Assembly (NCBI GenBank): GCA_946885605.1
Contig: CAMPGR010000017.1
Coordinates: 1-42,413 of the forward strand
DNA length: 42,413 nucleotides
Direction of reading: 5' to 3'
Origin: an uncultured Pseudomonadota bacterium
GTDB taxonomy: Bacteria > Pseudomonadota > Gammaproteobacteria > Burkholderiales > SG8-41
Position numbers and translations under genes: made by a program. Shown piece by piece: positions 24,474 to 33,628 of this stretch. Position 1 is the stretch's first letter. Every line of letters starts with the position of its first letter. Under the pieces are notes generated by a model. It was not told where the DNA came from and searched no databases. It was given only the letters and a program-made list of their open reading frames with translations.

Positions 24474-27400
24474 GGCGCACATGGGCGAGCGATCCGCGCG
24501 CATGGCGCGGGCATTCCTGCTTTCTCCGCTTTCTGCTCATCGCGCTTTTCTCGCTCATCCTCATCGTGCCAGTCGTTGCGGCGGAAACGGATGCAATGCC
24601 GATGCGCATACTTGACGATTTCGAGGACCTGTCACCGTGGCAGGTCTCCGCTTCGGACGACGTAAAGGCGCGGCTGCGTCCGACCAAGGGCAGCAAGGGC
24701 CAGGGGATGTGCCTGGAGTTCGACTTCGACGCGGTGTCGGGATACGCCGTCGCCCGGCGAGAGCTCCCGCTCGAGTACGGCGAGAACTTCGAGTTTTCGT
24801 TTGCGCTGCGCGGTGACGCCGCGCCGAACACGCTGCAGTTCAAGCTCATCGACGCGAGCGGTGAAAACGTCTGGTGGGTCAACCGGCCCGATTTCACCTT
24901 CCCCCGCGAGTGGGAACGCGTGCGCTTCAAGCGCCGGCACATCAGCTTTGCGTGGGGCCCGGCGCAGGACCAGCGCTTGCGGCGCAGTGCGGCGCTCGAA
25001 TTCGTCATCGTCAGGGGGCAGGGCGGTGGGGAGGGCAGCGTATGCTTCGACGAGGTGGCGTTTCGTCCATTACCCGTTGCGGAAACTGCGGAGGAGGCCC
25101 CGCGCGTCACGGCAAGTTCCTCACAGGCGGGGACGCAGCCCGCGCACGCGGTGGACGGCGTTGCAGCGACAGTATGGCGGAGCGATCCAAACTCTTCGCG
25201 CGAGCAGATCCTCACGCTCGACTTCGGCGGGCCGCGCGAATTCGGCGGCCTCGTGCTGCACTGGGCGGACGCCTTCGCCGCCCGCTACGCGATCGATTAT
25301 TCAGACGACGGGCGGCAATGGCGCACGGTGCGCAACGTGACCGCGGGCAACGGCGGTACGGACCCGCACCTCCTCACCGAATCCGAGACGCGCTACGTGC
25401 GGCTCCGCATGCAGGACGGCCCGGCGGACCACTATGCGCTCGCCGAAGTCGAGGTGAAGAGCGTCGAATGGGGTGCGTCGCCGAATCATTTCTTTCAGGC
25501 GCTCGCGCAGGCAGCGCCGCGCGGGCATTACCCGCGCGCCTACGCCGGTGAGCAGAGCTACTGGACGGTGCTCGGAATCGACGGCGGCAAGGTGCACGGC
25601 CTGTTCTCGGAGGACGGTGCGCTCGAGATCGCGCCGCAGTCGCCTTCGATCGAGCCTTTTCTGCTGTGGGAGGGGAAGCTCACCACGTGGGCCGACGTCA
25701 ATATCGAGCACGCGCTCGCCGAGCGCTATCTTCCCATACCGAGCGCGAAGTGGCGCACCCGCGATTGGACCTTGCACGTGGCGGCCTTCGTGGCGGGAGA
25801 TAGGGAACGCGCGCAGATCGTGTCGCACTACACCGTCGAGAACCTCACCGATCAGCCGCGGCGCATAGTCCTCGCGCTTGCAGTCCGGCCCTTTCAAGTG
25901 AATCCGCCCACGCAGTTCCTCAACGTCCCGGGCGGCGTGGCGCGCCTTCATGAGCTCGCGTGGGACGGAACGGCGCTGACGATGAATGGAGCGTTGCATC
26001 TCTATCCGCTGCAAGTCCCGGATGAGGCGATCGTGGCGCCATTCGATGCCGGCAACGTTCCGAACTTGCTTGCCGCCCGTCATGACGGCTCGCCCAACGT
26101 CGTGCGCGACGAAACCGGGTTTGCCTCAGGCGTGCTGCTCTACCGGATGGAGTTGCCGCCGCGAGGCAGCCGCCGCATCGGGTTCGTCGCACCGCTCGGC
26201 AAGACAGCCACGGTGCCCGTTACCGCTCGGGAATCGGTCGATCGCCTGCAGGCCGACGCCGTGGCGTACTGGCGCGACAGGTTGAATCACACCACCTTGC
26301 GCCTCCCCGGGCCCATGCAGCACATCGCGGACACGCTGCGCACGGCGCTCGCGCACGTGCTCGCGAGCCGTGCCGGGCCGGCGCTGCAGCCCGGAACCCG
26401 CGCGTATGCCCGCTCCTGGGTCCGCGACGGCACCATGATGTCGGACGCGCTTTCACGGCTGGGGCACGCAGCGGTCGCGCGCGAGTACATCGAGTGGTTC
26501 GCGCCGCACCAGTTCAGCAACGGCAAGGTGCCGTGCTGCGTGGATCGCCGCGGCTCGGATCCCGTGGCGGAGAACGACAGTCATGGCGCATTTATCCACC
26601 TCATCGCGCAGCACTATCGCTTCAGCAAAGACCGCGCTTGGCTCGAGAAGCTCTGGACGCGCGTCGAAGCGGCGGCAAGCTACATGAATGCGTTGCGGCT
26701 AAAGGAGCGCACAACCGAAAACCAAAAGCCGGAACGGCGCGCGTTCTACGGCCTGATGCCGCCCTCGATCAGTCACGAGGGCTACTCCGACAAGCCGGCC
26801 TACTCGTACTGGGACGACTTCTGGACACTCGCGGGCTACGATGCGGCGATCGATATCGCCCGCGCGCTCGGGCGCGATGCCGATGGCGAGCGGCTTGCCG
26901 CGCAGCGAAACGAGTTCCACCACGATCTGCAAGCTTCGCTGCGCGCAGCCATCGCGCAGCACCGCATCGATTACATACCGGGCAGCGCGGATCGCGGCGA
27001 TTACGATCCCACGTCCACCACCATCGCGCTTTCGATTGCCGGCGTGCAATCCGAGCTTCCCCAGGGGCCGCTGCACGCGACGTTCGAACGCTACTGGCGT
27101 GAGTTTCTTGCGCGGCGCGAGCGTGCACAGTGGGACGTCTACACGCCGTACGAGCTGCGCAACGTGGGCGCGTTCGTGCGGCTCGGCTGGCGCGATCGCG
27201 TCGATCCGCTGCTGTCCTTCTTTCTCGGCGACCGCAGGCCGCGCGCCTGGAATCAGTGGGCCGAGGTCGTCGGGCGCGAGCCGCGCGAGCCTCGTTTCAT
27301 CGGCGACATGCCTCACGGCTGGGTCGCCTCCGATTACATCAGCGCGGTGCTGGATCAGTTTGCCTACGAAAGGGCGGTCGATCAGGCGCTCGTGCTTGCG

Positions 27401-27691
27401 GCCGGCATACCGGCGCGTTGGCTCGCCCAAGGCGCTGTAGGGATCGAGAACCTCCATACGCCTTACGGATCGCTGACGTACCGGCTGCAGCAGGTGGGCG
27501 ATCGGCTCGAGCTCGCGATCGACGCCGGGTTGAATGTTCCTCCGGGAGGGCTGGTTTTTGTCTGGCCTTATGCAGGGGCTCCCGGCCGCGCGACCCTCGA
27601 TGGCGCTGACCTGCAATGGGAAGGGGAAAAAGAATTGCGCATCCGTTCCCTTCCCGCGAAAGTACACATCGAGCTCCCCACGCGCCGTTGA
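24470..27691 (+). CDS. Exported discoidin-domain (alpha/alpha)6-barrel protein, probable glycoside hydrolase
   Basis: A 1073-residue protein starting at a GTG that overlaps the permease stop. Residues about 17-38 (CFLRFLLIALFSLILIVPVVAA) are a signal peptide. Residues about 45-200 form a beta-sandwich resembling carbohydrate-binding modules (LDDFEDLSPW, CLEFDFDAVSGYAVARREL). Residues about 205-330 are a discoidin/F5/8 type C-like domain (ASSSQAGTQPAHAVDGVAATVWRS, LDFGGPREFGGLVLHW). The rest is a large helical domain with ARSWVRDGTMMSDALSRLGH, FAPHQFSNGKVPCCVDRRG, AENDSHGAFIHLIAQHYRF and YWDDFWTLAGYDAAID, resembling six-hairpin glycosidases. No named GH family was recognised. Operon position with a sugar importer and near a beta-1,2-glucanase-like gene suggests a part in glucan breakdown; activity is inferred. 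Confidence 0.8.
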   Translation: MRRTWASDPRAWRGHSCFLRFLLIALFSLILIVPVVAAETDAMPMRILDDFEDLSPWQVSASDDVKARLRPTKGSKGQGMCLEFDFDAVSGYAVARRELPLEYGENFEFSFALRGDAAPNTLQFKLIDASGENVWWVNRPDFTFPREWERVRFKRRHISFAWGPAQDQRLRRSAALEFVIVRGQGGGEGSVCFDEVAFRPLPVAETAEEAPRVTASSSQAGTQPAHAVDGVAATVWRSDPNSSREQILTLDFGGPREFGGLVLHWADAFAARYAIDYSDDGRQWRTVRNVTAGNGGTDPHLLTESETRYVRLRMQDGPADHYALAEVEVKSVEWGASPNHFFQALAQAAPRGHYPRAYAGEQSYWTVLGIDGGKVHGLFSEDGALEIAPQSPSIEPFLLWEGKLTTWADVNIEHALAERYLPIPSAKWRTRDWTLHVAAFVAGDRERAQIVSHYTVENLTDQPRRIVLALAVRPFQVNPPTQFLNVPGGVARLHELAWDGTALTMNGALHLYPLQVPDEAIVAPFDAGNVPNLLAARHDGSPNVVRDETGFASGVLLYRMELPPRGSRRIGFVAPLGKTATVPVTARESVDRLQADAVAYWRDRLNHTTLRLPGPMQHIADTLRTALAHVLASRAGPALQPGTRAYARSWVRDGTMMSDALSRLGHAAVAREYIEWFAPHQFSNGKVPCCVDRRGSDPVAENDSHGAFIHLIAQHYRFSKDRAWLEKLWTRVEAAASYMNALRLKERTTENQKPERRAFYGLMPPSISHEGYSDKPAYSYWDDFWTLAGYDAAIDIARALGRDADGERLAAQRNEFHHDLQASLRAAIAQHRIDYIPGSADRGDYDPTSTTIALSIAGVQSELPQGPLHATFERYWREFLARRERAQWDVYTPYELRNVGAFVRLGWRDRVDPLLSFFLGDRRPRAWNQWAEVVGREPREPRFIGDMPHGWVASDYISAVLDQFAYERAVDQALVLAAGIPARWLAQGAVGIENLHTPYGSLTYRLQQVGDRLELAIDAGLNVPPGGLVFVWPYAGAPGRATLDGADLQWEGEKELRIRSLPAKVHIELPTRR

Positions 27692-27762
27692 ATGCGACCG
27701 GCCCGTTGGCCAATGCTGGTATGATCCGGCCCGGGAAAACGTTCAACGGAGAGCTCGACTAC

Positions 27763-28626
27763 ATGAACTATAGCGAACAGCGCAGCAGGTTTCGCGCGGT
27801 ACTGGCCGGTACGAAATGCGTGTCGCCGGCGACCGTATTCGATCCGCTCTCGGCGCGCGTTGCGGAAAGCGTCGGATATGAAATCGGCATGCTGGCCGGA
27901 TCGGTCGCGTCGAACACCACGCTCGCGGCCCCGGACCTGATCGTCCTCACCCTGACCGAGCTCGCGGACCAGATCCGCCGCATCATGCGCGTGAGCCAAC
28001 TGGCGCTCCTCGTCGATGCGGATCACGGCTACGGCAACGCGCTCAACGTGATGCGCACGGTGCAGGAGCTTGAGCACGCCGGCCTGTCGGGTATGAGCAT
28101 CGAAGATACGGCGCTGCCGGTGCGATTTGGGCAGCCGGAAGGCACGGACGAGCTCATCTCGACCGAAGAGATGATCGGAAAGCTGCGCGCGGCGGTCGCG
28201 GCGCGTAGCGATCCGAAGCTCGTCATCGCCGGGCGCACCGCGGCCCTCAAGGTCGAGGGTACCGCCGGCGCGGTCGCACGCGCGAAAGCTTATGCAGCGA
28301 CCGGCGTGGATGCGATCTTCGTGATCGGTGTCGAATCACTCGATCAGGTTGCTGCCATCCACGACGCAGCCGGCCTGCCCGTCATCGTGGGCTCGGCCCC
28401 GGCCTCGCTCAAGCGCGAGGATCTCGCGGCGCGCGGCGCCCGCATACTGCTGCAGGGGCACCAGCCGGTCGCCGCGGCGGTGAAGGCGTTGCATGACACC
28501 TACGCGCATCTTTTCAACGGCGGCGCGCCGGCCGATCTCAAGTCACGGGTCGCAAGCGCGCAGGAGATGGAGTGCCTCGTCGCCGGCGACGATTACCGCA
28601 AGTGGCAGCGCGAATTCCTGCGTTGA
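27763..28626 (+). CDS. Isocitrate lyase/PEP mutase family protein (oxaloacetate decarboxylase-like)
   Basis: A 287-residue cytoplasmic enzyme of the PEP mutase/isocitrate lyase superfamily, which makes or breaks C-C or C-P bonds in small oxo acids with a divalent metal. The ATG at 27763 is preferred because GGAGAG lies about 9 bases before it; an ATG at 27721 is in frame but poorly supported. Family signs are GTKCVSPATVFDPLSARVAE, the metal-binding DADHGYGNALNVMRTVQELE, MSIEDTALPVRFG and IAGRTAA. The length and sequence best fit the oxaloacetate decarboxylase subgroup (PA4872-like). It begins a catabolic cluster of dehydrogenases and Bug receptors, with the next gene 5 bases downstream. Confidence 0.88.
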   Translation: MNYSEQRSRFRAVLAGTKCVSPATVFDPLSARVAESVGYEIGMLAGSVASNTTLAAPDLIVLTLTELADQIRRIMRVSQLALLVDADHGYGNALNVMRTVQELEHAGLSGMSIEDTALPVRFGQPEGTDELISTEEMIGKLRAAVAARSDPKLVIAGRTAALKVEGTAGAVARAKAYAATGVDAIFVIGVESLDQVAAIHDAAGLPVIVGSAPASLKREDLAARGARILLQGHQPVAAAVKALHDTYAHLFNGGAPADLKSRVASAQEMECLVAGDDYRKWQREFLR

Positions 28627-28631
28627 AGGCG

Positions 28632-29576
28632 ATGCGCAAGCACCCCTCCGTGCCCCAGGCCGTTGCGTCTGCCGAAGGCGCCATTGGTGTGATCGGTCTC
28701 GGCATCATGGGGGGCGCCATGGCGGAAGCATTGCTTGCCGCCAATCATCGCGTCTGCGGGCATGACATCGCGGCGGCAGCGCGGCAGCGGCTCAGGAAGG
28801 CGGGCGGTAAGCCATTGGCGTCGAGCGCTGATGTGGCGCGCCGTGCCGATATCGTGATCTCTTCGCTCGCGAGCGTCGCTGCGCTCGATGTGGTTGTGGA
28901 TGAGATCGCACGCGCAAAGCGATCCGCCGGCCGCCCGCCGCTCGTGGTGATCGAGACGAGCACACTCCCGCTCGAGGACAAGGCGCGCGCGATGAAGGCG
29001 CTGCAGCGCTGCGGCATCGCGATGCTCGACTGTCCCATCAGCGGGACAGCGGTGCGCATGAAGGAGGGCGCGTGGACGATCTTTGCGAGCGGCAGCCGGC
29101 GCGCGCTCGAGCGCGTTCTACCGATCCTCAACGTCTTCACGCGTAAGGTGCCTTACGTAGGCGCGTTCGGGAACGGGACGAAGATGAAATTCGTCGCGAA
29201 TCATCTCGTGGCGATTTACAACGTCGCGGCGGCGGAGTCGCTCACGCTCGCTCGCAAAATGGGCCTCGAACCGCGGCAGGTTCTCGAACTGTTCGGTCCG
29301 AGCCCGGTCGTCGGCAACGGCGTGCTGCGGCTGCGCGGCGCGCTGATGGCCGCGCGCAGGTATCTGCCTGCGACGATGAAGGTCGAGGTGTGGCAAAAGG
29401 ACATGCAGGTGATCGGCGACATGGCGAAAGCGGTGGCATGCCCGGTTCCGCTTTTCAGCGCCTGCATCCCCATCTATAACGCCGCCATGGCGCAGGGGTT
29501 GGGCGCCGCCGACACCGCCTCGGTGCACGAGGTACTGGGTGCGATGGCGGGGATCGCCGCTACGCGCACTGGCTGA
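28632..29576 (+). CDS. NAD(P)-dependent oxidoreductase, 3-hydroxyisobutyrate dehydrogenase family
   Basis: A 314-residue beta-hydroxyacid dehydrogenase. IGVIGLGIMGGAMAEALL is the dinucleotide-binding motif near residue 18; LDCPISGTAVRMKEG is the substrate-binding block; and NGTKMKFVANHLVAIYNVAAAES contains the catalytic lysine of the family. The ATG at 28632 is 5 bases after the previous stop; a TTG at 28623 overlapping that stop is an alternative. Members oxidise 3-hydroxyisobutyrate, tartronate semialdehyde, L-threonate or similar acids; the sequence does not say which. The neighbours (oxaloacetate decarboxylase-like, SDR, Bug receptor) suggest breakdown of a hydroxy acid taken up from outside. 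Confidence 0.9.
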   Translation: MRKHPSVPQAVASAEGAIGVIGLGIMGGAMAEALLAANHRVCGHDIAAAARQRLRKAGGKPLASSADVARRADIVISSLASVAALDVVVDEIARAKRSAGRPPLVVIETSTLPLEDKARAMKALQRCGIAMLDCPISGTAVRMKEGAWTIFASGSRRALERVLPILNVFTRKVPYVGAFGNGTKMKFVANHLVAIYNVAAAESLTLARKMGLEPRQVLELFGPSPVVGNGVLRLRGALMAARRYLPATMKVEVWQKDMQVIGDMAKAVACPVPLFSACIPIYNAAMAQGLGAADTASVHEVLGAMAGIAATRTG

Positions 29577-29577
29577 G

Positions 29578-30357
29578 GTGAGCGAGGTCGTGGCGGATTT
29601 CACGCCGACACGCAGGCGCACCGCGCTGGTAACCGGCGCCTCACAGGGACTCGGCGCGGCGATCGCGATCGCGCTCGCACGCGACGGCTTCGACATCGCC
29701 GTATCGAGCAGCCAACGGGCGGGTCTCACATCGACCGTTCGGGATATCGAGGCAGCCGGCGCTCGAGCGCTCGGGATCGAACTGGATCTTTCCAAGACAA
29801 CGGACATCGAGCGCGCGATAACCGAGGTCGTCGACGCGCTCGGCCCGCTCGATGTTCTCGTCAACAATGCCGGCATAACGATCCGGAAGTGGGCGCTCGA
29901 AGTGAAACCCGAGGAATGGGATGCCATTCTCGATATCAACCTCAAGGGCGCTTTTTTCCTCACCCAGCAGATGGGGCGTCACCTGGTGGCGGCCGGCCGG
30001 CCCGGTTGCATTGTCAACATCGCTTCGACCCACGGTCTCGTCGCCTATGCACAGCGGTCGGTATACGGCATCTCCAAGGCCGCTTTGATGCAGATGACGA
30101 GAATGCTCGCAGTGGAGTGGGCCGGATACGGGATACGCGTCAATGCCGTTGCGCCGGGTACAGTAAACACGCCATCGCGGGAAGCGCACTTCGCTGCCGA
30201 TCCGGGCGGGCGCGAGGCGATTGTCTCGCGAGTGCCGCTGCGGCGATTCGCGACGATGGATGAAGTCGCCGCGGCAGTGTGCTACCTTGTCAGCCCCGGC
30301 GCTGAATACATTACCGGGCACACCCTGATTCTCGACGGCGGTCTGACCGCGCAGTGA
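29578..30357 (+). CDS. Short-chain dehydrogenase/reductase
   Basis: A 259-residue classical SDR. TALVTGASQGLGAAIA is the cofactor-binding TGxxxGxG motif; VLVNNAGIT is the structural NNAG; the active-site serine is in IVNIAST; and the YxxxK pair is in VYGISKAAL. The C-terminus GHTLILDGGLTAQ is typical. The start is uncertain: a GTG at 29578, one base after the previous stop, or a GTG at 29590; the ATG at 29539 would overlap the upstream gene and adds no family sequence. Sequence style fits the gluconate 5-dehydrogenase/3-oxoacyl reductase group, but the substrate cannot be assigned. It is in line with the two preceding catabolic genes. Confidence 0.88.
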   Translation: MSEVVADFTPTRRRTALVTGASQGLGAAIAIALARDGFDIAVSSSQRAGLTSTVRDIEAAGARALGIELDLSKTTDIERAITEVVDALGPLDVLVNNAGITIRKWALEVKPEEWDAILDINLKGAFFLTQQMGRHLVAAGRPGCIVNIASTHGLVAYAQRSVYGISKAALMQMTRMLAVEWAGYGIRVNAVAPGTVNTPSREAHFAADPGGREAIVSRVPLRRFATMDEVAAAVCYLVSPGAEYITGHTLILDGGLTAQ

Positions 30358-30423
30358 GAGCCATGCCCCATGCGGGCGGCATGGAACATCGCAGGTGCGG
30401 CGACCCCAGCAAAGGAGGGCACG

Positions 30424-31392
30424 ATGAAGTCCTTGCTTTTCGGGTTGGCGGTTGCGGCATCGGCGGTGCTTTCCAGTCCGGTTCTCGGCCAGGCGCAATA
30501 CCCGTCCAAGCCTGTGCGCCTTATCGTGCCGTACCCGCCGGGCGGCGGAACCGACACCATGGCTCGCACGCTAGGGCTCAAGCTCAGCGAGATGCTCGGC
30601 CAGCAGGTGATCGTGGACAACCGCCCCGGAGGCGGCGCCAATATCGGCGCGGAGCTTGCGGCCAAGTCACCGCCCGACGGTTATACGCTGCTGATGTGCA
30701 CCATCGCGCACGCGACCGCCGGCAGCCTGTATCGGAAGCTGGGCTATGACGTGCTGCGGGACTTCACGCCCGTGTCCTTGCTCGCCACGACGCCGCATAT
30801 ACTCGTCATCCATCCTTCGGTGCCCGTGAAGTCGGTCAAAGGCCTGCTCGCGCTCGCAAAGGCGCGCCCGAACGAGCTGGTTTATTCGTCTTCCGGGAGC
30901 GGCACGCCTGCCCATCTCGCAGGGGAACTCTTCAAGCACATGGCAGGCGTGTCCATGGTTCACGTGCCGTACAAGGGAGGCGGCCCGTCCGTCGTTGCGC
31001 TGTTGAGCGGCGAAGTCGCACTCGCCTTTGCGACGACGCCTTCAGTAATCAATCACGTCAAGGCGGGACGGCTGCGTGCCGTCGCGGTGACCACGGCGCG
31101 GCGCTCGGTGGCGACGCCCGAGCTCCCCACCATCAGCGAACTCGGCCTCGCCGGATATGACGTGGGATCATGGTACGGTCTCCTTGCACCGGCGGGCACG
31201 CAGAAGGATATCGTGGCGCGGATCAACGCCGAATCCCACAAGGCGCTGCGATTGCCGGACGTGAAGCAGCGTATGGATGCGTCCGGTTTTGAAGCGCTTA
31301 CCAGCACGCCCGAGGAGTACGGCGCTTTCCTCCGCGGCGAAGTCGATAAGTGGGCGAAGGTGGTGAAGGCGGCGGGAATTCGCGCGGACTAA
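30424..31392 (+). CDS. Bug/TctC-family substrate-binding protein
   Basis: A 322-residue periplasmic receptor. AAGGAGG sits 6-7 bases before the ATG at 30424. The signal peptide is MKSLLFGLAVAASAVLSSPVLGQAQ; the mature start YPSKPVRLIVPYPPGGGTDTMAR is the Bug signature, and VPYKGGGPSVVALLSGEV and WYGLLAPAGTQ follow at the usual positions. It is the last gene of the cluster that starts at 27763, so its ligand is probably the hydroxy or keto acid handled by those enzymes. No membrane partners are encoded nearby. Its stop codon faces that of the converging luciferase-like gene 16 bases away. Confidence 0.93.
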   Translation: MKSLLFGLAVAASAVLSSPVLGQAQYPSKPVRLIVPYPPGGGTDTMARTLGLKLSEMLGQQVIVDNRPGGGANIGAELAAKSPPDGYTLLMCTIAHATAGSLYRKLGYDVLRDFTPVSLLATTPHILVIHPSVPVKSVKGLLALAKARPNELVYSSSGSGTPAHLAGELFKHMAGVSMVHVPYKGGGPSVVALLSGEVALAFATTPSVINHVKAGRLRAVAVTTARRSVATPELPTISELGLAGYDVGSWYGLLAPAGTQKDIVARINAESHKALRLPDVKQRMDASGFEALTSTPEEYGAFLRGEVDKWAKVVKAAGIRAD

Positions 31393-31408
31393 GAGCGGGC
31401 ACTCTAAC

Positions 31409-32551
31409 TCATCCAGCCTCGCCTGCGCGCGCCTCGGCCACGGGTCGCGTCTCGGAAGACGAGATCGCGGCGTTCACGCGCGGCATGACTTCGCTCGCGA
31501 GGAGCTCCATCGAACGTCTTGCAAGCGTGGGATCGACCCAGTCCATGCCCGCGTCCACCAGCTCACCGAAGTCGCCGACTTCCTCGCGTAGCGCGAGGAT
31601 CTGCTCGACGACTCTGTTCACCGAACCGCATAGCACCAGCCGGTTGACGAGGTAATCGTCGGTGAGTTCGCCCTCGTCCTGCGCCTCGTGCGTCTTGAAC
31701 ACGATGTGGCGCCGTGAAATCCTCAACTTCGCGCAAACCTGGCGCCAGTAGAAGCGATAGGGGCTCGCCGGATCGGTGCGGCCGTAACGAAGCGCGACTT
31801 TGTCATCGTCGGCGACGAAAACGGTGCGCGCAATCCGCCACTCCGCAGGATCCGCGTCCCGCCCCGCACGCCGCTTGCCCTCGGCATAGTTCTGCCAGTG
31901 GCTCGGCAGCCATTGCGACAGCAGAAAGTTCGCCGAGAGGGGATGAAAATCGCGCTCGCCCATCGCGATCACGCCTTTCGAATGCGGCGCGACCACGGTG
32001 CCGACGATTTCGGGATGCGGCTTCTGATAAGGCTTGTACATGACACCCTTGCCGATATCCGCGGCGAATGTGCGCGCAGTGCTCACTTTGTAGCGATTTC
32101 CGGGAAAGTCGATGTCGTACGGCGCTTCGCGTTCCCAGATCGCGAGGATCACCTCCATCGCCTCGGCGAAGAGCCTGTTGCGGTCCTCGTTGAGGATGCC
32201 GAGCGCCTCGGCGTCGGAAGCGAGCGCGCCGGGGCTGACACCGAAGATGAAGCGCCCGCGCGCAAGATGATCGAACATCGCGGCATGCGCCGCGATGAGC
32301 ACGGGATGCGACTGCGAGAGATTGGAAGTGCCGGTGGCAAGCCGGATGGTTTTCGTCGCATCGATCAACGTCGCGAGGAAGATGAAGCTGCTCGTGACGT
32401 TCTCGCATTTGTCGGTCAGGTGCTCGCCCACGAAGGCGTCGTGGTAGCCCAGCCGGTCGGCGAGAATGATGGCCTCGCGGTCCTCCTGCAGCGTCTGTGC
32501 GGGATCGCGATGAGGGGGATGCAGCGGCATCATGAAAATGCCGAGTCGCAT
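31409..32551 (-). CDS. LLM-class flavin-dependent monooxygenase
   Basis: A 380-residue protein of the bacterial luciferase-like family, which uses reduced flavin and oxygen to oxidise organic substrates. The start MRLGIFMMPLHPPHRDP at 32551 is typical; the upstream extension of the frame has no family sequence. Further signs are REAIILADRLGYHDAFVGEH, TSSFIFLATLIDATKTIRLATGTSNLSQSHPVLIAAHAAMFDHLARGRFIFGVSPGAL and the middle insertion typical of the longer members of the family. It stands alone on the minus strand between two Bug receptor genes. A partner flavin reductase is not seen. Substrate unknown. Confidence 0.92.
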   Translation of the reverse strand: MRLGIFMMPLHPPHRDPAQTLQEDREAIILADRLGYHDAFVGEHLTDKCENVTSSFIFLATLIDATKTIRLATGTSNLSQSHPVLIAAHAAMFDHLARGRFIFGVSPGALASDAEALGILNEDRNRLFAEAMEVILAIWEREAPYDIDFPGNRYKVSTARTFAADIGKGVMYKPYQKPHPEIVGTVVAPHSKGVIAMGERDFHPLSANFLLSQWLPSHWQNYAEGKRRAGRDADPAEWRIARTVFVADDDKVALRYGRTDPASPYRFYWRQVCAKLRISRRHIVFKTHEAQDEGELTDDYLVNRLVLCGSVNRVVEQILALREEVGDFGELVDAGMDWVDPTLARRSMELLASEVMPRVNAAISSSETRPVAEARAGEAG

Positions 32552-32639
32552 GCCGCGAGTATAGTCGATCCCACCGGGCTTTGATCGGCGCGCGCCGTCG
32601 TCTATCATTCGGTGCTGTTCAAAACAAGAGGAGGAAATC

Positions 32640-33614
32640 GTGCTGCGCAGAGTATTCGTTATGGCATGCGCGTGTGCGGGTTTCGCGCTGGGCGGCGCAG
32701 CCTGGGGCCAGTCCTATCCCAGCCGCCCGGTGCGCGTGATCGTGGGCTTCGGGGCCGGAGCGCCGGACACCGTGGCGCGCATCGTCACGCAGCAGCTCGC
32801 GACTCAGATGGGGCAGCCCTTCGTCGTGGACAACCGGCCGGGCGCCAACGGCATCATCGGCGCGGAGCTCGTGGCGAAAGCGATGCCGGACGGACATACG
32901 CTCCTCATCACATCGGCGTCCTTCGCCGTGAACCCGAGCATCTACCGCAGGCTTCCGTTCGACGTGAAGAAGGATTTCGTCCCCATCACGAACATCGCCT
33001 CAGGGGAAGCCCACATCCTGGCGGTGAACCCGGCAGTGCCCGCACAGTCGGTGAAGGAGTTGATCGCGCTCGCGCGCAAGCCCGGCAGCCGCGTGGCCTA
33101 CGGCTCGGCGGGCATCGGCAATACGCTGCATCTCGCCGGAGCCCTCTTCAATGCGCGCGCCGGAACGAACATGGTGCACGTGCCTTACAAGGGTGCCGGC
33201 CCCGCGATCACCGCGCTCATCAGCGGAGAAATCCAGATGATGTTCGTCACCACACCGCTCGGCCTTCCGCACATTCAGGCCGGCCGGCTGCGCGCGCTTG
33301 CGTACAATGGGCAAAAGCGCGCGCCGTTTCTGCCCGAAGTGCCGACGATGCGTGAAGCGGGCGTGACCGGCACCGACATGGATGCCGCGAGCTGGTACGG
33401 CGTGTTCGCGCCGGCGAAGACGCCGGCCGCAGTGACGGGCCGGCTCGAGAAGGAAATCCGCAGCGCGGTTGCGAATCAGCAGGTCCGCGAGCGGCTGACG
33501 GCGTTGAGGCTGACACCCGTCGGGAACAGCTCGGCGGAATTCAAGCGCTTCCTTTCGGGGGCGGTGGATAAATTCGCGGAGCTGGCGCGGCTTGCCGGCA
33601 TCGAACCCGAATAA
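32640..33614 (+). CDS. Bug/TctC-family substrate-binding protein
   Basis: A 324-residue periplasmic receptor, the third Bug protein of the window. AGGAGGA lies 5 bases before a GTG start. The signal peptide [24 protein letters not shown] is followed by [23 protein letters not shown], then [18 protein letters not shown] and [13 protein letters not shown]. The cupin gene follows after 14 bases and is probably in the same transcript, so the two may serve uptake and turnover of the same compound. It is divergent from the monooxygenase gene across an 88-base gap. Confidence 0.93.
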   Translation: MLRRVFVMACACAGFALGGAAWGQSYPSRPVRVIVGFGAGAPDTVARIVTQQLATQMGQPFVVDNRPGANGIIGAELVAKAMPDGHTLLITSASFAVNPSIYRRLPFDVKKDFVPITNIASGEAHILAVNPAVPAQSVKELIALARKPGSRVAYGSAGIGNTLHLAGALFNARAGTNMVHVPYKGAGPAITALISGEIQMMFVTTPLGLPHIQAGRLRALAYNGQKRAPFLPEVPTMREAGVTGTDMDAASWYGVFAPAKTPAAVTGRLEKEIRSAVANQQVRERLTALRLTPVGNSSAEFKRFLSGAVDKFAELARLAGIEPE

Positions 33615-33628
33615 GAGGAGCAGAAGCC

